64,000 nt of DNA from Helicobacter winghamensis ATCC BAA-430 (GTDB lineage: Bacteria > Campylobacterota > Campylobacteria > Campylobacterales > Helicobacteraceae), in assembly GCF_028751035.1 (NCBI RefSeq), contig NZ_CP063533.1, forward strand, positions 1,364,001-1,428,000, written 5' to 3'. The notes beneath the pieces were generated by a model. It was given only the letters and a program-made list of their open reading frames with translations. It was not told the origin of the DNA and did not search any database. Position 1 is the first letter of the stretch. Every line of letters starts with the position of its first letter. Below, in pieces: positions 27,530 through 37,562 of the stretch. A program made the position numbers and the translations under genes.

Positions 27530-27535
27530 TATAAT
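27530..27535 (+). promoter_or_regulatory. -10 element upstream of the phase-variable LTA-synthase-like gene
   Basis: A perfect TATAAT starts just after the TGA of the DUF3343 gene, 36 bases before the next ATG. The LTA-synthase-like gene therefore probably has its own promoter. Confidence 0.6.
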
Positions 27536-27570
27536 CACGCCTTTTACACTATGCTTTAAGGCAAAAAATT

Positions 27571-29567
27571 ATGTTTAGAATCTTTTTTCAAATTTTAAGT
27601 TTTGCATTACTTTTTATAATGCTTTTTGGAATTGCTAGAATCACGATGGGGACTGCTTTTATCCCTAGTGAGATTATAGAATCTAATCGCAATGATTTTT
27701 ATAAAATGTTTGCTTTGGGTGCAGTTACAGACTTAAGGCTTATTGCAGCGGCGTTTTTACCTTTGCTACTTTGTGCGTTACTTGCAAGCTTTCCTCCCCT
27801 TTTAAATGCTTATGCAATTTTTCATAAAAATTTAGCAAATCTAAATAAAATATATAAAGTTTTTTCAAATTTTTATATAGGTTTATTTTCTTTTATTTCC
27901 ATAATATTTTGCTTTATAAATTTTTATTATTATCAAATGTATCAAAGTAATATCACAAGCTTTATTTTTGGGCTAAAAGATGATGAAACAAGTGCAATCA
28001 TTAGCATTATCTTAAAGGATTATCCTGTATTTTTGCTTATCTTTATTGCATTGATTTTTAGTGGATTTTGTGTGTTTTTAAACACAAAAATACTAGCAAT
28101 TACCCCCCCCCCCCACTTATCAGAAATAAACCCTTAAAGTTCCCTGCACTTTTAGCACTCTTCTTAGTCTTTGCCACCCTTTATGCTCTAGCATTAAGAG
28201 GACCCTTTAGACATGTCACAATGAATGTTGAAAACTATCGCTTCTCTAGCATTGAATCCCTAAATGCTATTGCACTAAATCCCATAATGGCGTTTGCTTG
28301 GGCGCATAAAAATTACAAAGAAGAATCGCTTGGAGTCTTAGCCCCTGTTGATGAAAAACTTATGGAATCCTTTTTGCCCCATTTTCCACTTTTTTCTAAA
28401 ACGCCTGAAAATCCGCTTGTAAGGGAGAAAAAGCCCCATATTATGGTAAATCTTATGGAATCTTTTGGAAGTAATATGCTAGCCTTTCACAATGATAACT
28501 TAGATTTACTAGGTAACCTACAACCACATATTAAACAAGACTTCTTTTGGGAGAAATTTTTACCTTATGAAAACGGAACTGCACCAAGCCTTTCATTTTT
28601 ATTTTTTGGCTCTCCTATTAATCTTACAAAATCTAATTACAACAAACACTATCTCCCACACTCTCCTATTGAAACTTACAAGAAGCAAGGTTATAAGGTT
28701 GTTTTTCTAACCTCTGGCAACCGCTCTTGGTATGCGATGGGAGATTTTATGCTAACTCAAGGTGTAGATTCCATTGTTGATGAGATTATTTTAAAGAAAC
28801 TTTATCCAGAATCTATAAAAACTAGCAATTCTTATGGAGTCTTAGATGAGTTTATGTATCGTGCCGCTTTTGAACTCTTAAAAGACGCCACGCAACCCCT
28901 TTTAATTTTAGCACTAACCACAAGCAACCACCCACCTTATCCTAATATAGAAAAAACCATTAGCGAAAATGCAATCCCACAAGAGCTACACAATCGCATA
29001 CGCAAAAACAAAGTCGCCTTAGTAAATACCTATGCTTATGCTAACAATGCTTTTGGAGAGTTTTTAGATTCCATTAAACAAAGCCCATTAAAAGATAAGG
29101 TAATCATCGCCGCCACAGGAGATCACAGAGTGCGCGATATAACAAGCAATGCAAGCAAAGAAAAAGCCTTGAGTTTTGGCGTGCCTTTTTATCTTTATGC
29201 GCCTAAAAACTACCAGCACAATATCCACTATAACCCTAATTATATCGGCTCGCACAAGGATATTTTTGCCACACTCTTTGCGCTTTCTTTAGATTCTGTG
29301 GAGTATTTAAATCTAGGGGGCAAAAATCTCTTAAGTAAAGAGAGTGCAGAAAACTTTGGCTACAATATATCAGTATCTATTGATAATAATGGAATCTATC
29401 CTAAAGGCGCAAAAGAGGGCTATGGCTTTGCAAACACGCATAATTTATTAGACGATAATAAAGCGTTTGCTTCCAACAAAAGTGAGTTTATCACACTTTA
29501 TGAAAAATATTTAGATTATCAATTCCACTATCGGTTGATTAATCTAAAAAACAAAATGAAATTTTAA
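27571..29567 (+). CDS. LTA-synthase/phosphoethanolamine-transferase-like membrane enzyme, phase-variable, OFF in this sequence
   Basis: One gene split into two overlapping frames by a C12 tract at 28103-28114. The 5' part (27571-28137) gives about 188 residues with five transmembrane helices, ending HLSEINP after the tract. The 3' part (in frame from the tract to 29567) encodes an alkaline-phosphatase-fold catalytic domain with IMVNLMESFGSNM, ENGTAPSLSFLFFG (likely nucleophile Thr) and IIAATGDHRVRD. One extra C (C13), or two fewer (C10), restores a single protein of about 665 residues. As a family these enzymes transfer phospho-groups from phospholipids to envelope glycans outside the inner membrane. 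The exact acceptor (lipid A, glycan or other) is unknown. TATAAT lies 36 bases upstream. Confidence 0.85.
28103..28114 (+). repeat. Homopolymer C12, phase-variation tract
   Basis: Twelve consecutive C residues inside the coding region, at the junction of the membrane and catalytic domains. At this length the frame is broken; C10 or C13 would be in frame. Confidence 0.92.
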
Positions 29568-29601
29568 TGAAAAACAATTTAAAAGATTGTGAAGATTAGA
29601 G

Positions 29602-29676
29602 TGGCTCCGGATGTAGGATTCGAACCTACGACCAAGCGGTTAACAGCCGCCTACTCTACCGCTGAGCTAATCCGGA
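29602..29676 (-). tRNA. tRNA-Asn (GTT)
   Basis: A 75-nt cloverleaf including encoded CCA: acceptor TCCGGAT / ATCCGGA, D-arm TAGCTCAGCGGTAGAGTA, anticodon loop CTGTTAA with GTT, and T-loop GGTTCGAATCC. A single gene between the LTA-like gene and yebC. Confidence 0.97.
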
Positions 29677-29811
29677 ATAAAATTTTAAGAAGCTCGCTTA
29701 AAAACGAAGTGTGATTATATAACAATCACTTCTCTATGTCAAGAGATTTTAGAATTTTTAAACTTTAAAATACTACAATTCTAATTTTAAATTTCTATGA
29801 TAAGGTGATTT

Positions 29812-30525
29812 ATGGGAAGAGCGTTTGAATACCGCAGAGCAAGCAAAGAAAAGCGATGGGATAAGATGTCTAAACTTTTTCCAAAACTAGGCAAGGCAAT
29901 TAGCATTGCTGTTAAAGAAGGGGGAAGCGGTGATCCTGATATGAATTCTAAGCTTAGAACCGCAATCCTTGCTGCTAAGGCGCAAAATATGCCAAAAGAC
30001 AATATTGAAGCAGCGATTAAACGCGCACTAGGAAAAGATGGAATCCAAATCACAGAAGTTAATTACGAGATTAAAGCACCGCATGGTGCGCTGTTTTTTG
30101 TAGAATGCGCCACAGATAACACAACAAGGACGGTTGCAAACCTAAAGAGTTATGCCAACAAACTTGGCGGACAAATGCTAACAAATAACTCTTTAGAATT
30201 TATGTTTTCGCGCAAGGCACATTTTGAGATTAGCAAAGAAGGGATTGCGGATTTAGAAGAGCTAGAGCTAAATCTCATTGATGCAGGATTAGATTCTATG
30301 GAAGTAGAAGAGGATATTATCCATATTTATGGGGATTACACAAGTTTTGGAACTTTAGCAAACGCACTAGAAACAATGCAAGCTAGCGTTAAAAAGGCAG
30401 CATTAGAGCGTATTGCAACAAATCCTGTGGAGTTTAGCGAAGAACAACTTGTGGATATTGAAAAATTACTTGATAAAATTGAAGATGATGATGATGTGCA
30501 GGCGGTTTTTACAAATATTGCGTAA
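29812..30525 (+). CDS. yebC: YebC/PmpR-family DNA-binding regulatory protein
   Basis: A 237-residue YebC/TACO1-family protein. [20 protein letters not shown] is the conserved N-terminus and [20 protein letters not shown] fits the typical domain-2 region. In bacteria the family has been described both as transcriptional regulators and, more recently, as ribosome-associated factors that aid translation of difficult proline stretches, so the role here is open. It stands alone; TACAAT about 40 bases upstream may be the promoter. Confidence 0.93.
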   Translation: MGRAFEYRRASKEKRWDKMSKLFPKLGKAISIAVKEGGSGDPDMNSKLRTAILAAKAQNMPKDNIEAAIKRALGKDGIQITEVNYEIKAPHGALFFVECATDNTTRTVANLKSYANKLGGQMLTNNSLEFMFSRKAHFEISKEGIADLEELELNLIDAGLDSMEVEEDIIHIYGDYTSFGTLANALETMQASVKKAALERIATNPVEFSEEQLVDIEKLLDKIEDDDDVQAVFTNIA

Positions 30526-30613
30526 CATTATCACGAGATTTTGAACACTTTGCTAACTTTTAAGCAAACTTATTTCAAAATGCTTGCGTAAATTTAAAAC
30601 AAAGGATTTAACA

Positions 30614-30934
30614 ATGTTAGAAAAATTAACAAAAGATTCTTATCAAAACGCAATTAAAGAAGGCGTATGTATGGTGGCAGTAGGTGCGCCTTGGTGTCCA
30701 GATTGTCGCAAAATTGAACCTATTATTGGAATGCTTATGCAAGAATATGGGGAAAAAGTCAAATTCTTTGCTGTAATGGCAGATGAAGAAGAAACTTTAA
30801 AAGAAGAACTAGGCGTGCGTAGAATCCCAACGCTGATTTTTTACAAAAACGGCGCAGAAGTTGGCGAACGCTTAGTTGAGCCAAACTCTAAACCCCTAAT
30901 TGAAAATGCTATCAAAACAGCACTAGAAGCGTGA
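30614..30934 (+). CDS. trx2: Thioredoxin-like protein with CPDC active site (Trx2 type)
   Basis: A 106-residue thioredoxin-fold protein with active site WCPDCRKIEPI (Cys residues 27 and 30 from the chosen start) and the cis-proline segment RRIPTLIFYKNG. CPDC rather than CGPC is the hallmark of H. pylori Trx2, an alternative thioredoxin linked to oxidative stress. I start at the ATG 30614 (MLEKLTKDSYQ), which has AAAGGA upstream; a non-ATG codon 30 bases earlier has none. Cytosolic; no signal peptide. Confidence 0.87.
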   Translation: MLEKLTKDSYQNAIKEGVCMVAVGAPWCPDCRKIEPIIGMLMQEYGEKVKFFAVMADEEETLKEELGVRRIPTLIFYKNGAEVGERLVEPNSKPLIENAIKTALEA

Positions 30935-31042
30935 TTTATGCACCCTTTGTGGTGCGTGATTTTACCTTACAAACATTTACTTTTTATATTTTTGTTACAA
31001 TGCCCCTAAAAATCTCGCATAATACAGAAAAGCTAGAACCAG

Positions 31043-31489
31043 TCAAAAGACTTGCTGATATTTATCATACATTGCAATTAATGCCAAATACCGCGCACCC
31101 TTCCCTATGGTAATAAACACAAACACTTTTATAAAAGAATAACGATACACTCCCAAAGCTAGAGCAAATACATCTCCCAAAATCGGTAAAAAAGTCAAAA
31201 GCGCATAAAGGAATCCGTAATTTTGGATTCCAACTTTGTAGCGATAAATTCTCGCTCTCATAGCTTGAAAGCGTGGATTTTTGAAATGTTTCGCACAATA
31301 CGAATCTCCAAAATATCCGACTCCATAAGTGGTTAATGAACCTAATGTGTTTCCAAGTGTCGCTACAATCCACACCCAAAACCACGCATACTCAAATGCT
31401 AAAAAGCCTACCACAAAAGCTTCAGAGCCTAACGGATAGAGACTACTTGCAAGAAAACAGACTAAAAATAGCCCAAAAAGCGATTCCAC
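31043..31489 (-). CDS. YqaA/DedA-family (SNARE-associated) membrane protein
   Basis: A 148-residue membrane protein of the VTT/DedA superfamily, YqaA branch, with about four helices. FLASSLYPLGSEAFVVGFLA and VATLGNTLGSLTTYGVGYFG are the family motifs (the G-N-x-x-G-x-x-x-x-Y core). Relatives are thought to move or flip phospholipids. The 5' end is ambiguous: I chose GTG at 31489, which avoids overlap with the upstream transporter gene; a longer frame to 31570 would overlap it by about 67 bases and adds non-family sequence. Downstream of the NSS gene, probably co-transcribed. Confidence 0.78.
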   Translation of the reverse strand: MESLFGLFLVCFLASSLYPLGSEAFVVGFLAFEYAWFWVWIVATLGNTLGSLTTYGVGYFGDSYCAKHFKNPRFQAMRARIYRYKVGIQNYGFLYALLTFLPILGDVFALALGVYRYSFIKVFVFITIGKGARYLALIAMYDKYQQVF

Positions 31490-31503
31490 ATTAATTAAGC
31501 CTA

Positions 31504-32829
31504 TTAAATTAAACTTGCCATTGCAACTAAAATTCCAAGTGGCGCAATGTAACGAATCACTGCATACCAAGCTTCAAAATAGATTCCTTTTAAATGTCCT
31601 TCACTCATTGCATACACGCGTTCTTTTGGTAAAATCCACCCCATATAAACACACATAAACACACCAGCAAGTGGAAGCATAAAAGAACTTGTAATATACA
31701 CAAACCAATCAAAAAGATTCTTACCAAAAAATGTTAAATCCGCAGAAAATGCTTCCGTATTGCTAAGTAACACAACCACGCCTAGCATATACGCACAAAG
31801 CACACTGATTAAATTTGCATTTCTACGCTTCATTGTATATCTCTCAATTAAATAGCTATTTAATGGCTCTAGCATAGAAACTGCCGAAGTAATCCCAGCA
31901 AAGATTAAAGCCACAAAAAATAAAAACGCAATCACTTGCCCGCTAATGCCCATATTTGCAAAAATTAACGGCAAAGAAACAAATACAAGTCCAGGACCTT
32001 CTGCTGGTTCTGCTCCATAACCAAAAATAAAAGTAAAAATCACAAGCCCAGCAACCAGGCAGAAAAAGAAATTAAGCAAGGCAACAATCACCGCAAAACG
32101 CACAAAATTCCCGTGTTTTGGCAATGAATTTGAATAAGTCAAAATCACTCCAACTCCCAAAGATAATGCAAAAAATGCCTGTCCTATCGCCTTTACTACA
32201 ACTTCTGAATTGATTTTGTTAAAATCAGGTTGGAATAGGAATTTAAAGGCTTCTAAAAATCCATCTTGAAGCATTGCATACCCAAGTAACCCTAGAAAAA
32301 TAAACAATAACATAGGCATTAAGACTAGATTTAACTTCTCAATCCCAGCTTTCACGCCACGATTTAAGATATAAGCGCACAACACCACAACTAAAAAATG
32401 CCACAACATTTGCCATAAAATCTGACTAGATGCGAAATTGCCCCATAAGTTTTTTGTATCTTCTAGTGTCGTTGGCATTCCAAAAAGGCTTAAAAACATA
32501 TAATGCACAAGCCAACCCAAAACTACCGCATAAAATGCAAAAATCAACACACCAGAAATCATCATAAAGCCGCCATATTTTAAAAAACCTAATCCTTTTG
32601 GAGCGAAAGATTCAAAGGTGCTTACTGCATTTTGCCCACTTGCTCTACCAAAAAGCATTTCCACAATAAACACACTCACACCAAAGATTAAAAATGCTAA
32701 CACAAACACAAGCACAAAGGCAAAGCCACCATTTTGCCCAACCAAATAAGGAAAGCCCCAAATTCCACCAAGCCCAATCGCACTTCCAGCTGTGGAGAGC
32801 ACAAATCCCATTTTAGAAAATCTTGTCAT
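31504..32829 (-). CDS. Sodium-dependent neurotransmitter:sodium symporter (NSS) family transporter
   Basis: A 441-residue, 11-12-helix inner-membrane transporter. TM1 reads GSAIGLGGIWGFPYLVGQNG, the NSS signature with small changes from the usual GNIWRFPY. Prokaryotic NSS proteins take up amino acids or related amines with sodium. H. pylori carries two adjacent paralogues; only one is here. The gene precedes the YqaA gene by about 15 bases. Confidence 0.92.
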   Translation of the reverse strand: MTRFSKMGFVLSTAGSAIGLGGIWGFPYLVGQNGGFAFVLVFVLAFLIFGVSVFIVEMLFGRASGQNAVSTFESFAPKGLGFLKYGGFMMISGVLIFAFYAVVLGWLVHYMFLSLFGMPTTLEDTKNLWGNFASSQILWQMLWHFLVVVLCAYILNRGVKAGIEKLNLVLMPMLLFIFLGLLGYAMLQDGFLEAFKFLFQPDFNKINSEVVVKAIGQAFFALSLGVGVILTYSNSLPKHGNFVRFAVIVALLNFFFCLVAGLVIFTFIFGYGAEPAEGPGLVFVSLPLIFANMGISGQVIAFLFFVALIFAGITSAVSMLEPLNSYLIERYTMKRRNANLISVLCAYMLGVVVLLSNTEAFSADLTFFGKNLFDWFVYITSSFMLPLAGVFMCVYMGWILPKERVYAMSEGHLKGIYFEAWYAVIRYIAPLGILVAMASLI

Positions 32830-32941
32830 AATACCGCCTGTTTCAAAGTAAATCTAAGATTATACAAAATTTAAAAAGAAATTCCTATAATATAATTTCA
32901 ATCATAAGCTAGTAATAAACAAATTCACTAGCTTTTGCCCA

Positions 32942-34672
32942 TCAAATATGGAATCCCATTTCGCGCGCTCCATCAAAATTAGACTTCAATTCACGCTTAA
33001 TTTCATCTAAAAAACTCTGTGTGCTAAATTCTGGCTTTTTAACACTTGCAATATTATAAGCAGTATTTTTTACAACAAGTGCGATTTGCCCCCCACTTAG
33101 ATTAAACTCCGCAAGTTTTTTGAGATTAAATTCCTTAGTAAAAGGAGCATTTTTGGGGAGTAGCTTCTCCCACAAGCGCATTCTCTCATCAAAATTTGGT
33201 CGCTTAAATTCAATCTTATAATTAAATCTCCTAGAAAACGCCGTATCAAGTGTTTCTAGCAAATTTGTTGTGGCAATTAAGATTCCATCAAATTTTTCAA
33301 TTTGTTCTAAAAAAATGTTTTGCATTTGATTGTGCATTTTATCCGCCCCACTTCCACTTGTGGTGCGTGTGCTTAAGAATTGATCGGCTTCATCTAGCAA
33401 CAAAATAGGTGTTTGCTTAGAAGTTGTGCATAACTCTTTATAAGATTCAAAAATCTTACGCACATTTTTTTCACTCTCACCTACATACATTGATAAAATC
33501 TTAGAGCAATCAAAACTTAACACAGGCTTTTTAAGTGATTTTGCAAGCGCAAGAGCTGTCATTGTTTTGCCAGTGCCTGCTGCGCCATAAAAAATAATTT
33601 TTGCATCAATCCCACGCCTTTTGTCCTTAATCCCCCAGTCTTTTAAGCGTTGCAGCACTTTAGAATCCATTTGCTTAAGTAACACTTCAAGCGTTGCTTT
33701 TGTGCTAGGGCTTAGGACAACTTCATTTAAAGTTTCCCTCGGACGAACAAAATCAAAAATATCTTGTTCTTTAACAAGCGATTCTAGACTAATGCGCTCT
33801 TTTGCACCTTGTGTTTGGGGATGTGTGATTTTTTTTAGCACACCATCTGGGATAAAAAATGTTCGGCTAACTCCCCCAAAAGGATTTAAAATCTCATCAT
33901 AATCCACAAGTCCTTTTTCCACCAAACGACTTCTATCGTCTAAAAGGGCGCGATTTTTCATTCTCTCATAATCATTCATACTAACAAGATTTATAAGTGT
34001 GCCAAGCTCCCTACCTTCACTCTCTTTTCCTAAATACTCTTCTCTAATAAGCGCCAAAAAAATAACTTTTTCTTGTGGATTTAAGCCATATTCTTTACAT
34101 AAACTCTCCAAACCCAACTTTTCTTTTGTTAGCTCTAAACGCCCTTGAATCCTATCTTGCAAAAGCTTGTATTTTTGCATTCCTTTTTTTAAAAGTGGCG
34201 ATGAGTGATTGTCTTTTTTGTGTGGGCTTAAGCTATGTAACAACTCAATACAAGCAAACTGATCCTTTAAATATTCTAAATGATCGCTATAAGGAGCAAT
34301 TTTAGGAAGTTTTGGGTTAATCCCACCTTCTTCAACGAGTTTTAAAAAACTCGCGCTCAAGGAGATTGTCATATTTAAAAGCTCTAAAAGCAATTCTTCT
34401 TGATTCAAAGTTTTTAAAAAAATGTGTTGTGCAATCCAACCTGTATCCAATAAATTTTTAAAAAATGGCAAATATTGTAAAACTTCTATTTCATCTTTTG
34501 GTGCAAAAAGCGCGTTAATCACATCAAGACAGACAACTTCGTGTTCGCCCCTTAAAAACTCTCTGCATAAATGGCGCAAAATCAAAGCTTCCTCTTTGCT
34601 ACACTTTAAAAAAGGATAAATCTTTGCCTTATTAATACTACTTACTCGTAAAAAATCAATCAAATACTGCAC
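32942..34672 (-). CDS. AAA+ ATPase with large uncharacterised N-terminal region
   Basis: A 576-residue protein. Residues 1-330 are alpha-helical with no domain I recognise. Residues 350-530 form a classic AAA module: Walker A FYGAAGTGKTMTALALAKSL (about 364), Walker B PILLLDEADQFL (about 425), sensor 1 ATTNLLETLDTA and the arginine finger in FSRRFNYKIEF. The module resembles the FtsH/Cdc48-type AAA but there is no protease domain or membrane segment, so it is probably a cytosolic remodelling ATPase. The gene overlaps the downstream end of the CDF gene by 13 bases. Confidence 0.82.
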   Translation of the reverse strand: MQYLIDFLRVSSINKAKIYPFLKCSKEEALILRHLCREFLRGEHEVVCLDVINALFAPKDEIEVLQYLPFFKNLLDTGWIAQHIFLKTLNQEELLLELLNMTISLSASFLKLVEEGGINPKLPKIAPYSDHLEYLKDQFACIELLHSLSPHKKDNHSSPLLKKGMQKYKLLQDRIQGRLELTKEKLGLESLCKEYGLNPQEKVIFLALIREEYLGKESEGRELGTLINLVSMNDYERMKNRALLDDRSRLVEKGLVDYDEILNPFGGVSRTFFIPDGVLKKITHPQTQGAKERISLESLVKEQDIFDFVRPRETLNEVVLSPSTKATLEVLLKQMDSKVLQRLKDWGIKDKRRGIDAKIIFYGAAGTGKTMTALALAKSLKKPVLSFDCSKILSMYVGESEKNVRKIFESYKELCTTSKQTPILLLDEADQFLSTRTTSGSGADKMHNQMQNIFLEQIEKFDGILIATTNLLETLDTAFSRRFNYKIEFKRPNFDERMRLWEKLLPKNAPFTKEFNLKKLAEFNLSGGQIALVVKNTAYNIASVKKPEFSTQSFLDEIKRELKSNFDGAREMGFHI

Positions 34673-35598
34673 GCACTAGCCCCTTCATCATCATAAGGAT
34701 CAAGGTGTGTTATCACAACCCAATTTCCTTTTAGATTCTGTATTTTACACTCTATGGCATCTGCAATACTATGTGCATCTCTTAACAAAATCTCTGGGCT
34801 AAATACCAAATGCACCTCTACAAAATATGTATCTCCACTTTGTCTAGTTTTTAAATCGTGGTAACTTTGTACCTCTTTTGTGGAATCTAAAATAGCTTTT
34901 ATCTCATCTTGTTTGTCATCATCTAATGCGCGATCCAGCAAAACTAACACCCCTTCTTTTAATAATCCAAATGCAGAATACCCTACATACAGCCCAATTG
35001 CAATTCCAAAGAGTGCGTCAATTATGCTAAGTCCTGTTAGCTTCACAATCACAAGCGCTACAAGCACCGCGCCATTACTTAAAATATCCGTTTTATAATG
35101 CAACGCATCAGCTTTTATCACTAAATTATTACTTATCTTTGCTACATAACTAAGATACAGCACAAGCAAAGTTGTTAAGATAAAAGAAAAAACCATCACA
35201 TACAAGGATAAATCAAGGCGTGCCAACTCACTTCCTAACACGATTTTCTTTAGCGATTGATAAAGGATAAAAATCCCAGAAACTAAAATCACACTCCCTT
35301 CAATCACTGCGGCAAGTGATTCTATCTTTCCTCTCCCATAATTAAACTTTAAATCTGCTGGTTTTTCCGCCTTTGTGATTGCATAGAGATTAAACAATGA
35401 AGCTGATAGATCAAGTAAAGAATCAATAGCACTTGCAAGAATCGCCACAGAACCACTTAAGATTCCAGCGATAAACTTCACACAAATTAGCACACACGCC
35501 ACAAAGCTTGATACAATTGTAGCCTTACGCTGAATGCTTATCTTTGGCTTTTTAATTTCTGGATGAATTAAACAATTATGCGGTAAATTCTCAAGCAT
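34660..35598 (-). CDS. Cation diffusion facilitator (CDF) metal efflux transporter
   Basis: A 312-residue CDF protein with six transmembrane helices and a cytosolic C-terminal domain. Metal-site residues are in ASAIDSLLDLSASLFN (TM2) and KADALHYKTDILSNGAV (TM5, H-x-x-x-D), close to the FieF/zinc-iron group. The C-terminal GDTYFVEVHLVFSPEI is the usual regulatory metal-binding fold. I prefer the ATG at 35598; a TTG four codons earlier is also open. It follows the TsaB-like gene by 8 bases. Confidence 0.9.
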   Translation of the reverse strand: MLENLPHNCLIHPEIKKPKISIQRKATIVSSFVACVLICVKFIAGILSGSVAILASAIDSLLDLSASLFNLYAITKAEKPADLKFNYGRGKIESLAAVIEGSVILVSGIFILYQSLKKIVLGSELARLDLSLYVMVFSFILTTLLVLYLSYVAKISNNLVIKADALHYKTDILSNGAVLVALVIVKLTGLSIIDALFGIAIGLYVGYSAFGLLKEGVLVLLDRALDDDKQDEIKAILDSTKEVQSYHDLKTRQSGDTYFVEVHLVFSPEILLRDAHSIADAIECKIQNLKGNWVVITHLDPYDDEGASACSI

Positions 35599-35606
35599 TT
35601 TACATC

Positions 35607-36080
35607 TCAAACAGGGGGCAATAAATAAAGCGGTTGCAAGTTTTCCCCAAAAATACTACTATCAAGCACCCCAGGCAAAGAAAAAGGCAAAATGTGCGGA
35701 ATCGCGGCAAACTTTTTCACGCAAATTGTCGCATTTTTGACATTTTCACACACAAAATAACAATCCCCATAAGCCTTAATAGGCGAGTTTCCATTAAAGT
35801 AAAATGCGTGTGTAGCATAGAGCTTTATTCCCCTTGCTATCTCTAATGTTTTTGCAAAAAGATAGATTAATTTTAACGCCATAAAACTCCCAGGACCCCT
35901 TACAAAATACAATGTATCAAACTCAATCCCTTGTTTTTCTAGATCCATAAACTTAGGGACCAAAGCATCACTTAAAGGAGCGTTTAAAACAAAATCTTTA
36001 TCTAACTTCAAATTTTCATCATACACGCCAATTAAAGCAGGCTCTTTAATACCATTTGGTAAGATTAAAATTTTATGCAT
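35607..36080 (-). CDS. Short TsaB-like protein (t6A-pathway homologue)
   Basis: A 157-residue protein resembling the N-terminal half of TsaB, the ASKHA-fold partner of TsaD in tRNA t6A synthesis. The match centres on [26 protein letters not shown], like the G-P-G-S-F-T-G-L motif. It is shorter than E. coli TsaB (about 230 residues). H. pylori has a comparable small hypothetical gene next to lpxC. The ATG at 36080 lies inside the last codons of lpxC (8-base overlap), indicating translational coupling. Assignment by motif only. Confidence 0.7.
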   Translation of the reverse strand: MHKILILPNGIKEPALIGVYDENLKLDKDFVLNAPLSDALVPKFMDLEKQGIEFDTLYFVRGPGSFMALKLIYLFAKTLEIARGIKLYATHAFYFNGNSPIKAYGDCYFVCENVKNATICVKKFAAIPHILPFSLPGVLDSSIFGENLQPLYLLPPV

Positions 36081-36960
36081 TTTGCAAAGCATACTCATAG
36101 ACTTGTTGCGCTTCTTTGCTTTCTAAAATTTCATAAGCATCACTATTTTCAAAGAGTTTTTTGGTTAGCAAATGATTAAGCTTATGACTTCCTGCATAAG
36201 ATACATACGCCCCAAGGAGCGGGATTCCAAGCAATGCCATATCGCCAATAGCATCTAAAATCTTATGGCGCACAAACTCTTCTTTATAACGCAAACCATC
36301 TTTATTTAAAATGCTAGATTCATCAAGCACAATCGCATTTTCTAGCGAACCACCAAGCGCCAATCCAATAGAACGCAAATATTGCACTTCGTTTAAAAAG
36401 CCAAAAGTCCTAGCACGCGCAATTTCTTCTTTATAATTTTTCGTAGAAAAGTTAAATTTATAACTCTGTGTGCCAATCGCTGGGTGTGAAAAATGGATAG
36501 AAAAATCAAACACACAAAGCTCACTAGGCTCAAAACGCACAAATTTATCACCATCTTTAACTTCAATAGGAGCTTTAATCTTTAAAATTTTTTTAGTTGC
36601 CTTTTGCTTGATTACGCCCGCTTCCTCTAAAAGCATACAATACCCTATGCTACTCCCATCCATTATCGGCACTTCTTCATTATCTAGCACAATTTTAAGG
36701 TTATCAATCCCATAAGCGTGGATTGCTGAGAGTAAATGCTCTATGGTTGAAACTTTATGCCCATCTTTTGCAATCACCGTTGCCATTGTTGTATCTACCA
36801 CACTTTCAGGCTTTAGCGGTATGCTAACGCCCACATCACTCCGATAAAAATGGATTCCACAATTTTCCTCCAAAGGCTCTAATATCATTCTCACAGGAAC
36901 ACCTTTGTGTAAGCCAATCCCTACTAACTCGACTTTTTTTGCTATAGTTTGTTGTCTCAT
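36073..36960 (-). CDS. lpxC: UDP-3-O-acyl-N-acetylglucosamine deacetylase
   Basis: A 295-residue zinc amidase that commits UDP-acyl-GlcNAc to lipid A synthesis. Zinc ligands are the His in [18 protein letters not shown] (about residue 74) and the His and Asp in [19 protein letters not shown] (about 225-240); the catalytic His is in [13 protein letters not shown]. The N-terminus [19 protein letters not shown] is canonical. It starts immediately after minC (shared base) as in H. pylori. Confidence 0.96.
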   Translation of the reverse strand: MRQQTIAKKVELVGIGLHKGVPVRMILEPLEENCGIHFYRSDVGVSIPLKPESVVDTTMATVIAKDGHKVSTIEHLLSAIHAYGIDNLKIVLDNEEVPIMDGSSIGYCMLLEEAGVIKQKATKKILKIKAPIEVKDGDKFVRFEPSELCVFDFSIHFSHPAIGTQSYKFNFSTKNYKEEIARARTFGFLNEVQYLRSIGLALGGSLENAIVLDESSILNKDGLRYKEEFVRHKILDAIGDMALLGIPLLGAYVSYAGSHKLNHLLTKKLFENSDAYEILESKEAQQVYEYALQNA

Positions 36961-37562
36961 TATAAGCCTTCTACAACAATGGAATCATTTTTTCTATATA
37001 CTTTATTGCGAGGATATTTTAACAACTCTTTATCTACAATCTCTCCACCAAAAAGCACATTACCCTCACTCACTTCACCTAAAATCATATATTCTCCATC
37101 GCAAAACACATTACCACTAATTGTGCCAAAAATTTGTAGATTTCCGCCACTTTGGATATGCGCGCCACTATTAATTCTCCCAAAAATTGTTAAATCCCCC
37201 TTTGCAATAATCTCTTCTCCACTCCTAATTGTGCGATTTAGCACAAGAGTGTTTGCTTGCGTTTTGGATTCTATTTTTTTAGATTCTGCTTTAGATTCCA
37301 CATTTTTAGATTCCAACTTCCCTATATCTTGAGCCTTTGTATCAAGCCCTAAATTCTCTATGCTATTTGCTAAAACAAACCTTAATTGCTTCTGTTTTAA
37401 ATACTCCAAAAGTTCAGCATAATTATGATTTAAATCAAAAGTAAAAACCAGCAAAAGACTTTGTAAAAGCCCTAAATTTTTATCAATATAAGCAATTATT
37501 TCTTGCGCTTCTCCTTCTACAAAAATAAACGCACGAAAATTTTTCTGCCTTGTTTTTACCAT
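36960..37562 (-). CDS. minC: Septum site-determining protein MinC
   Basis: A 200-residue cell-division inhibitor that, with MinD, blocks FtsZ rings at the poles. Residues 1-85 form the FtsZ-interacting N-domain, residues 86-110 a Ser/Lys-rich linker ([15 protein letters not shown]), and residues 111-195 the beta-helix dimer domain ([21 protein letters not shown] in pieces). MinD/MinE are not in the window. The lpxC start overlaps its end. Confidence 0.93.
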   Translation of the reverse strand: MVKTRQKNFRAFIFVEGEAQEIIAYIDKNLGLLQSLLLVFTFDLNHNYAELLEYLKQKQLRFVLANSIENLGLDTKAQDIGKLESKNVESKAESKKIESKTQANTLVLNRTIRSGEEIIAKGDLTIFGRINSGAHIQSGGNLQIFGTISGNVFCDGEYMILGEVSEGNVLFGGEIVDKELLKYPRNKVYRKNDSIVVEGL

